A stretch of 7,362 bases of DNA from contig QWPO01000003.1 in NCBI GenBank assembly GCA_003669255.1, positions 1 through 7,362 of the forward strand. Direction: 5' to 3'. The translations under genes were made by a program, and so were the position numbers. Below the pieces are notes generated by a model. That model did not search any database. It saw only the letters and a list, made by a program, of their open reading frames with translations, and was not told the origin of the DNA. This document shows, in pieces, positions 1 to 4,675 of the stretch. Source of the DNA: Planctomycetota bacterium (GTDB taxonomy: Bacteria; Planctomycetota; Planctomycetia; Pirellulales; UBA1268). Position 1 is the stretch's first letter. Each line of letters starts with the position of its first letter.

Positions 1-19
1 CGTCGGCTATCCTGCCGTT

Positions 20-35
20 GGCGAGCGAACTCGCC
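20..35. repeat. short perfect hairpin in upstream intergenic DNA
   Basis: A 6-bp perfect inverted repeat, GGCGAG and CTCGCC, encloses the tetraloop CGAA. No T-run follows on either strand, so it is not a textbook rho-independent terminator. It lies about 110 bases before the first gene and could be the end of an upstream transcript, an intergenic repeat or chance in GC-rich DNA. The rest of bases 1-142 shows no convincing promoter and no defensible gene. Confidence 0.35.
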
Positions 36-142
36 CCGGCCCCTCCGCCGGTTTCAGCTCGTTGGGCACGAACTGCCACTGTGTGAGTCAGGATCGCTGC
101 ATACAGTTTTGACCGCCTGTCTCCCTGCTGGAAATCCCACCG

Positions 143-1009
143 ATGCCACTCCGCCTCGCCTTCAGTTCCAATGCCTACCTCGACGTGCCGGTCGAGCAGG
201 CCATCGAGCGGATCGCCGGATTCGGTTACGCCGGCATCGAACTGCTGGCCGACGTGCCGCACGCCTGGCCGGCGGGTCTGCTCGAAGTGCAGAAGGAGTC
301 GATTCGGCGGGCGCTCGGCGCCAGCGGCCTCGTCGTCTCCAACATCAACGCGTTCATGATGAACGCGATCGCCGACCCGCGGCAGCCCTACTGGCATCCC
401 GGCTGGACTGATCCCGATCCGCACTACCGAGCGATTCGCCGCGAGCACACGAAGCGGGCGCTGCGGCTCGCTGCCGAGCTGGGCGCGAAGCAGATCTCGA
501 CTGAGCCCGGCGGCGAGATCCAGCCGGGCCAGACCCGCGAGCAGGCGACCGACATCTTCTACGATGAGATCATGCCGGTGCTCGACGTGGCGGCCGAGGT
601 GGGTGTGACGCTGCTCGTGGAGCCGGAGCCGGGCCTGCTCATCGAGAAGTTCGGCCAGTACCTGGAGTTCGCCGAGCGGGTGAACCATCCGGCCCTGGGC
701 CTCAACTTCGACGTCGGCCATGCCTACTGCGTGGGTGAGGATCCGGCTGAGTGGGTGCCGCGGATGAAGGCCCACACACGGCACTACCACGTGGAAGACA
801 TCGCCGCGACGCGGGTCCATCACCATCTCGTGCCGGGCGAAGGCGCGATCGACTTCGCGGCGGTGCTGCAGGCCATCGCCAACCACACGCCCGACATCTG
901 GGTCACCGTCGAACTCTATCCCTACCGCGACCGGCCTGACGACGCGGCCCGTGCCGCCCGGGCGCACCTGCTCGGCATCGCGCAGGCCGCCGGCGTGGAG
1001 TTCGCCTGA
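143..1009 (+). CDS. sugar phosphate isomerase/epimerase-like TIM-barrel protein (first copy)
   Basis: This 288-residue protein has the usual length of the xylose-isomerase-like TIM-barrel (AP endonuclease 2) family, whose members isomerise or epimerise sugars, or cut related substrates, at a divalent-metal site. The putative metal ligands lie on the expected strands: E160 in VEPEPG, D190 and H193 in NFDVGHAY, H216 in YHVED, and E257 in TVELYPY. The basic loop HHHLVPGEG (227-235) follows the histidine strand, as in family members that bind phosphate or carboxylate. There is no signal peptide, so it should be cytoplasmic. The start at 143 has only a weak GGAAA Shine-Dalgarno about 8 bases upstream, but it places the first barrel strand (RLAFSSNAY) at the N-terminus. 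The gene ends 1 base before the UbiA gene. It is clearly paralogous to the TIM barrel at 1949. The context is ebo-like, but at 288 residues it is shorter than the EboE proteins I recall (nearer 390). The substrate is unknown. Confidence 0.88.
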   Translation: MPLRLAFSSNAYLDVPVEQAIERIAGFGYAGIELLADVPHAWPAGLLEVQKESIRRALGASGLVVSNINAFMMNAIADPRQPYWHPGWTDPDPHYRAIRREHTKRALRLAAELGAKQISTEPGGEIQPGQTREQATDIFYDEIMPVLDVAAEVGVTLLVEPEPGLLIEKFGQYLEFAERVNHPALGLNFDVGHAYCVGEDPAEWVPRMKAHTRHYHVEDIAATRVHHHLVPGEGAIDFAAVLQAIANHTPDIWVTVELYPYRDRPDDAARAARAHLLGIAQAAGVEFA

Positions 1010-1010
1010 C

Positions 1011-1928
1011 ATGCTTCCCTGGCTGCGGCTCGTGCGGCTGCCAAACCTCGCCACGGCCGCGGCTGATTCGCTGGCCGGCTATCTGGTTGTGTCGGGGCTG
1101 CAGGCCGTGCAGTGGCCGCCTGCCGCCTGCCTGCTGGCGGTGCTGGCATCGCTCGGCTTCTACGCGGCGGGCATGGTACTTAATGATGTCTACGATGTGG
1201 CGATCGACCGGGCGGAGCGGCCCGAGCGGCCCTTGCCAAGCGGCGCGATCGCCGTGCGTCGAGCCGCGGCGGTCGGCAACCTGCTGATGGCCGTCGGGGC
1301 CGCGGCGGCCTGCGGTGCGGCGTTCGTGGCGAACACGCCGTGGCCCGCGTTCGTGGGGGCTGCGCTCACCGCCGCAATCTGGCTCTACGACCGTCATGCG
1401 AAGGCCACGCCCCTCGGTCCGGCGGTGATGGGGGCCTGTCGTGGGCTCAACTGGCTCCTCGGCATGACAGCCGCCGGCGGGCCGACGGCGGTGCACCAGT
1501 GGGCGATACCTCTGGGCATGGCGATCTACGTCGCCGGCATCACGCTCTTCGCTCGCGACGAGGCAGGCCGCAGTCGTCGGGCGATGCTCGTCGCCGGCGC
1601 GGTGACGATGGCGGTGGGGCTGGCCGTTGCGGCCGGTTTCGTCTGGCTGCCCTTACGAGATGGCGTCGCGCGGGTGGCCACGCTGCCCGCGCCGACATGG
1701 CTCATGCTCTGGGGCATCCTCTCCGCGTCCGTCATCCTCCGGGCCATCCAGGCCGTGGCGAGTCCTTCGATCCCCCGCGTGCGTGCCGCGGTCGGCAATG
1801 CAATCATGGCGATCATCACCCTCGACGCGGTTCTCGTGCTCGCCGCTTGCGGCGAGCGATGGGCGATCGTCGTGATCTGCCTGCTTGCCTGGTTCCTCCT
1901 GGGCCGGCGACTGGTGCCCCCCACCTGA
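1011..1928 (+). CDS. UbiA-family prenyltransferase-like membrane protein, EboC-like
   Basis: This 305-residue polytopic protein has about eight or nine hydrophobic segments (roughly 12-30, 38-57, 87-107, 111-126, 136-156, 164-181, 191-213, 229-249 and 258-298). That fits the UbiA superfamily, which transfers prenyl groups to aromatic or other acceptors in the membrane. The first Asp-rich motif is intact: N58-D59-x2-D62-x3-D66-R67, followed by RPERPLPSG. YDRHAK (126-131) and CRGLNWLLG (143-151) also match the family. The second Asp-rich motif is reduced to ARDEA with a single aspartate, D183; I recall FARxEA as typical of EboC and related proteins. ATG 1011 was chosen over in-frame 951 because 951 lies deep in the upstream gene, while 1011 has GGAG 10 bases ahead and begins right after that gene's stop. 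Between two TIM barrels and before a phosphodiesterase, it resembles EboC of the ebo metabolite-export cluster. Family is sure; the EboC assignment is probable. Confidence 0.88.
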   Translation: MLPWLRLVRLPNLATAAADSLAGYLVVSGLQAVQWPPAACLLAVLASLGFYAAGMVLNDVYDVAIDRAERPERPLPSGAIAVRRAAAVGNLLMAVGAAAACGAAFVANTPWPAFVGAALTAAIWLYDRHAKATPLGPAVMGACRGLNWLLGMTAAGGPTAVHQWAIPLGMAIYVAGITLFARDEAGRSRRAMLVAGAVTMAVGLAVAAGFVWLPLRDGVARVATLPAPTWLMLWGILSASVILRAIQAVASPSIPRVRAAVGNAIMAIITLDAVLVLAACGERWAIVVICLLAWFLLGRRLVPPT

Positions 1929-1948
1929 TTCCTCCCGATCCCGTCTTC

Positions 1949-2797
1949 ATGCTCCTCGGCTTCAGCACCAACTCGATCGGCGACGTCGACCCGCTTGATG
2001 CGGTGCCGCGGCTTCGCGATCTCGGCTACGGGTCGCTTGCTATCACGCTCGACCACCACACGATCAATCCATTCGCAGATGATCGTTCCGCCCGGGTGGC
2101 CCGCTGGCGAAAGGCACTCGCCGATGTGGGCATGGCGTGCGTGATCGAGACCGGCGCCCGTCACCTCCTCGATCCGATGGTCAAGCACGAGCCCACGCTC
2201 GTTTCATCCGATCCGTCGGCCCGGGCGTGCCGCATCGACTTCACGCGGCGGGCGATTGACGTGGCGGCGGACCTCGGTGCGGGGTGCGTGTCGCTCTGGT
2301 CGGGCGTCGGTCGCGACGGGGCGGCCCTGGAGACATTCGGAAACAGGCTTGCTGACGGGCTCGCCGAGATCATGATGCACGCGGCACAGGCCGGTGTCGT
2401 CGTCGCCTTCGAGCCGGAGCCCGGGATGGTGATCGACACGCTCGCCCTCGCTGCCACGCTGTTTGATCGCGTCGGCCGGCCGGCGGCGTTGCGGCTCACC
2501 GTGGACATCGGCCACATGGAATGCATGGGCGAGTGGCCGTACGCCGCGCACCTTCGGCCGTGGCACGGCATGATCGCCAACGTGCACGTCGACGACATGC
2601 TCGCCTGCCGGCACGAGCACCTGCCGTTGGGCAGCGGCGATGTTGATCTTTCCGCCGCGGTCGCCGCCCTTGCCGCCGTCGGCTACCGTGGCGGCCTGCA
2701 CGTCGAACTTCCCAGGCAGTCGCACCGCTGGCTGGAGACGGCCCGGCAGTCAGCAGCGGTGCTTGCCCCCTTGATCTCCCAGGAGTCGCCTGCATGA
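1949..2797 (+). CDS. sugar phosphate isomerase/epimerase-like TIM-barrel protein (second copy)
   Basis: This 282-residue xylose-isomerase-like TIM-barrel protein has putative metal ligands E155 (FEPEPG), D186 and H189 (TVDIGHME), H213 (NVHVDD) and E253 (HVELP). From about residue 150 onward it matches the first TIM barrel block by block: EPEPG, D-[VI]-GH, C-x-GE, HV-[ED]-D, R-H-x-H-L followed by an acidic G-rich turn, and VEL. The two are therefore paralogues. Their N-terminal halves differ more, which suggests different substrates. The open frame extends far upstream through the UbiA gene. ATG 1949 is the likely start because it falls 20 bases after the UbiA stop and opens with a typical first strand (LLGFSTNSI). 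No clear Shine-Dalgarno precedes it, so translation may depend on coupling to the upstream gene. Its stop overlaps the next start as ATGA. It should be cytoplasmic. The reaction cannot be deduced from the sequence. Confidence 0.87.
   Translation: MLLGFSTNSIGDVDPLDAVPRLRDLGYGSLAITLDHHTINPFADDRSARVARWRKALADVGMACVIETGARHLLDPMVKHEPTLVSSDPSARACRIDFTRRAIDVAADLGAGCVSLWSGVGRDGAALETFGNRLADGLAEIMMHAAQAGVVVAFEPEPGMVIDTLALAATLFDRVGRPAALRLTVDIGHMECMGEWPYAAHLRPWHGMIANVHVDDMLACRHEHLPLGSGDVDLSAAVAALAAVGYRGGLHVELPRQSHRWLETARQSAAVLAPLISQESPA
2781..2785 (+). promoter_or_regulatory. ribosome binding site of the phosphodiesterase-like gene
   Basis: AGGAG sits 8 bases before ATG 2794, inside the end of the second TIM-barrel gene. 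It fixes the start at the ATGA overlap and means this gene can be initiated directly as well as by coupling. Confidence 0.6.
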
Positions 2798-4167
2798 CCG
2801 CGAACCGCACCCCCCACGTTCTCCTGCTCTCCGTTCCCGGCCTGCGGGCCGAGGATCTCTCGCGGATGCCCGCGCTCGCGAGGCTTGCAGCCGGCGGCCG
2901 CTGCGTGCCGCTCGCCCCCGGTTTTCCGGCGGTCACCTGCCCCGTGCAGGCGGCGCTCACCACCGGCACGACACCCGCCGCCCACGGCATTGTCGCCAAC
3001 GGACTCTTCGACCGCGGTACGAACCACCTCGAGATGTGGATCAGTCCCGACTCGGTCCACCACTCACCGAGGCTCTGGGACCGGATCAAGCGGGTGCGGC
3101 CCGACCTACGGGCGGCGGCGTGGTTTCTGCTGCAGTCGAAGCACGCCACCGCCGACCTCGTCTGCCTGCCCGCTCCCAAGCACAACCCCGATGGCAGCGA
3201 AACGATGTGGTGCCACACGAATCCGGAACCGCTCTACGCCTCGCTTCGCGAGACGCTCGGGGAGTTTCCGCTGCACAAGTTCTGGGGCCCGGTCGCAGGC
3301 ATCGAGTCGTCGCGGTGGATCGCGCGGAGCTTCATCGAGGCGTCGAGGCCTGCGCCTCCGCACCTGGCGTTCGTCTATCTGCCGCACCTCGACTACGCCG
3401 CCCAACGCACGGGCCCCGACAGCCCAGCGGCCCTTGCGGCCTGCGGCGAACTCGACGCCGAGATCGGCACGCTCATCGACGACTTTGCCATGATCGTCGG
3501 CCTGGAAAACCTCACCGTGCTCGTTGCGGGCGAATACCGGATCCGCCCCGTGGCGCACGCGATCCATCCCAACCGCATCCTTCGCGAGGCCGGCCTGCTT
3601 GCCGTCCGCGAGACGGCCGAGGGAGAGATCCTCGACCTCGCCGCCAGCCGGGCCTGGACGCTCGCCGACCACCAGATCGGCCACGTCTATCTTCGCGATC
3701 CCGCCGACGCCGCCACCGTGGCCGCTCTCTTCCGGGGCAGGGCAGGGGTGGGCCGAGTGCTGTCTGGCGATGACCTCGTCGCAGCGGGTCTCGTGGCCCC
3801 TGGCCAGCCTCGGCAGGAGAGCCGCTGCGGCGACGTCGTCATCGAGAGCGGCCTCGATTCGTGGCAGACGTACTTTTACTGGCTCGACGACGCCAAGGCC
3901 CCCACGTTTGCTCGCACGATCGACATCCACCGGAAGCCCGGCTACGACCCGCTTGAACTCCACCTCGACCGTACCCGCCTGCCGCAGATCACGATTCCGC
4001 TCGACGTGTCGCTCGTGAAGGGCTCGCATGGCGCCGTCGATCCAGCGAACCCGCACGAGACGATCTTCATCGCGTCGCGGCCCGATGTGACCGACGCCAC
4101 GGCGCTCGCGATGACCGACGTCGCGGGGATCGTGGAGCGGATGTGCGGCGCGTGGAATCAAACGTAG
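2794..4167 (+). CDS. alkaline-phosphatase-superfamily protein (type I phosphodiesterase/nucleotide pyrophosphatase, EboF-like)
   Basis: This 457-residue protein starts at ATG 2794, overlapping the previous stop by 4 bases, with AGGAG at 2781-2785. It has the layout of the type I phosphodiesterase / nucleotide pyrophosphatase family. There is an N-terminal strand with LLSVPGLR (11-18), the nucleophile motif FPAVTCPVQA with T48, then TTGTTPAAHGIVANG (56-70), YLPHLDYAAQRTGP (195-208), AGEYRI (245-250), ADHQIGHVYL (291-300), a YFYWLDD...DIHRKPGYDPLEL block (360-389) and KGSHG (409-413). Several metal ligands of characterised family members look replaced: the usual first-strand Asp is P15, the His of the DxxGH-type motif is Q204, and the DHG pair is E247-Y248. 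T48, D200 and H412 remain. I recall similar substitutions in relatives clustered with UbiA and TIM-barrel genes, so it is probably a diverged subfamily with changed chemistry, not a decaying gene. No signal peptide is seen. In ebo clusters this position fits EboF. The last codons and the TAG stop lie in the downstream repeat. Confidence 0.85.
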   Translation: MTANRTPHVLLLSVPGLRAEDLSRMPALARLAAGGRCVPLAPGFPAVTCPVQAALTTGTTPAAHGIVANGLFDRGTNHLEMWISPDSVHHSPRLWDRIKRVRPDLRAAAWFLLQSKHATADLVCLPAPKHNPDGSETMWCHTNPEPLYASLRETLGEFPLHKFWGPVAGIESSRWIARSFIEASRPAPPHLAFVYLPHLDYAAQRTGPDSPAALAACGELDAEIGTLIDDFAMIVGLENLTVLVAGEYRIRPVAHAIHPNRILREAGLLAVRETAEGEILDLAASRAWTLADHQIGHVYLRDPADAATVAALFRGRAGVGRVLSGDDLVAAGLVAPGQPRQESRCGDVVIESGLDSWQTYFYWLDDAKAPTFARTIDIHRKPGYDPLELHLDRTRLPQITIPLDVSLVKGSHGAVDPANPHETIFIASRPDVTDATALAMTDVAGIVERMCGAWNQT

Positions 4168-4223
4168 CCGCAGGTTGGTAACCTGCGGTCGGAGTAGGGC
4201 ACAGGTTGACAACCCGTGCTACG
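4163..4223. repeat. paired-hairpin intergenic repeat, unit 1
   Basis: A 61-bp unit is bounded by the inverted ends CGTAGC (4163-4168) and GCTACG (4218-4223) and holds two hairpins. The left one is perfect: CCGCAGGTT (4168-4176), loop GGT, AACCTGCGG (4180-4188). The right one is GCACAGGTT (4199-4207), loop GAC, AACCCGTGC (4211-4219), with one A:C mismatch. The unit recurs 71 bases downstream. The stop codon TAG of the upstream gene (4165-4167) is part of the left end. The layout resembles REP/BIME-type or miniature inverted-repeat elements; no transposase is present in the window. Confidence 0.8.
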
Positions 4224-4291
4224 CGGAATCAGACGTAGCCGCAGGTTGGTAACCTGCGGATGAAGGCACACAGGTTGAAAACCTGTGCTAC
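4168..4291. terminator. probable bidirectional terminator region between convergent genes
   Basis: Four hairpins (stems of 8 to 9 bp with 3-base loops) fill the space between the convergent phosphodiesterase-like and ferredoxin genes. The first begins one base after a stop codon. None is followed by a clear T-run, so intrinsic termination is inferred from position and stem stability only; they could also protect 3' ends of the mRNAs. Confidence 0.4.
4234..4291. repeat. paired-hairpin intergenic repeat, unit 2
   Basis: This second copy is in direct orientation, 71 bases after the first. It has the same left hairpin, CCGCAGGTT (4239-4247), loop GGT, AACCTGCGG (4251-4259). Its right hairpin is perfect here: CACAGGTT (4269-4276), loop GAA, AACCTGTG (4280-4287), so the copies differ at the position mismatched in unit 1. 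The sequence between the hairpins also differs. The right end reads GCTAC and then departs from the GCTACG of unit 1. GGAATCA plus one base and ACGTAG precede both copies, so the repeated block starts slightly before the inverted end. Confidence 0.78.
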
Positions 4292-4293
4292 TC

Positions 4294-4312
4294 GAAAACC
4301 CGTGCTACGCGG
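4294..4312. repeat. duplicated right arm of the hairpin repeat
   Basis: Bases 4294-4310 repeat 4277-4293 with two differences, and 4297-4312 (AACCCGTGCTACGCGG) is identical over 16 bases to 4211-4226 of unit 1. It is therefore an orphan right half of a repeat unit. It overlaps the last codons and the TAG stop (4305-4307, - strand) of the ferredoxin gene. Confidence 0.65.
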
Positions 4313-4655
4313 GCGACGGCTGGATCTCGTCGGCGCAGCGGTGGCCAGAGTCCTTGCGGCCTGAGCCCTCAAAGCGGCTGATCAGACGGACGGTCATGTC
4401 GCCGTCACAGGCGATCTGGCAGGAGAGCCGCACGCCGGGCGTGGTCACTCCCTTTGCCGCGAGCACGTCCTTTTCCGCCTGCGTCATCGCCGCGGGCTCG
4501 CCCGCCACAAACTCGACGCGGCAGGTGGTGCAGCGGGCCACGCCGCCGCAGGCGTGCAGCTGATCGGTGCCGCACTCGTCCTCGAGCGCGTTGACGAGCC
4601 GCTTGCCGGCCGGCACCTGAAACGAACCTTTACCTTCGACGGTGATCGTGGGCAT
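4305..4655 (-). CDS. [2Fe-2S] ferredoxin, adrenodoxin-type spacing
   Basis: This 116-residue protein has the ferredoxin beta-grasp fold pattern. PTITVEGKGSFQVPAG forms the first hairpin, followed by the cluster ligands C36-x5-C42-x2-C45 in the loop ACGGVARCTTC, and C79 in RLSCQ. Spacing C-x5-C-x2-C is that of adrenodoxin/Isc-type and related small ferredoxins rather than the plant type (C-x4-C-x2-C). It should carry electrons in the cytoplasm; there is no signal peptide. AGGAGA (4663-4668 on the opposite strand) lies 7 bases before the ATG at 4655. The start is only 20 bases after the stop of the DUF1080-ThuA gene, so the two are probably on one transcript, yet no redox enzyme that would use it is visible. 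The ferredoxin core ends near residue 95. The last 20 or so residues (GSGRKDSGHRCADEIQPSPA) look like an unstructured tail, and the final codons come from the intergenic repeat. Confidence 0.9.
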   Translation of the reverse strand: MPTITVEGKGSFQVPAGKRLVNALEDECGTDQLHACGGVARCTTCRVEFVAGEPAAMTQAEKDVLAAKGVTTPGVRLSCQIACDGDMTVRLISRFEGSGRKDSGHRCADEIQPSPA

Positions 4656-4675
4656 CGCGAAATCTCCTGGGAGGG

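Noticed and set aside
3..86. Open + frame at the left edge ending at TGA 84-86, and another ending at 110-112, as tails of an upstream gene
   Set aside because: Both are under 40 residues, Pro/Ala- or Arg-rich, and show no recognisable motif. In GC-rich DNA such short open frames are expected by chance.
102..137. Promoter for the first gene (TACAGT as -10, or TTGACC as -35)
   Set aside because: The -10 candidate has no matching -35 at proper distance, and the TTGACC candidate would place the start of transcription at or inside the ATG.
1340..1948. N-terminal extension of the second TIM barrel back through the UbiA gene, giving a 485-residue protein
   Set aside because: The extra 203 residues are Arg/Gly/His-rich out-of-frame reading of the UbiA gene. 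The TIM-barrel fold begins right at ATG 1949.
3106..4212. 368-residue open frame on the - strand opposite the phosphodiesterase-like gene
   Set aside because: The opposite strand encodes a protein with clear AlkP-superfamily motifs. This frame is Arg/Asp/Val-rich with no domain and would start inside the repeat region.
4155..4312. CRISPR array
   Set aside because: The repeats are adjacent hairpin units with a 71-base period and only two full copies. There are no regular unique spacers and no cas genes.
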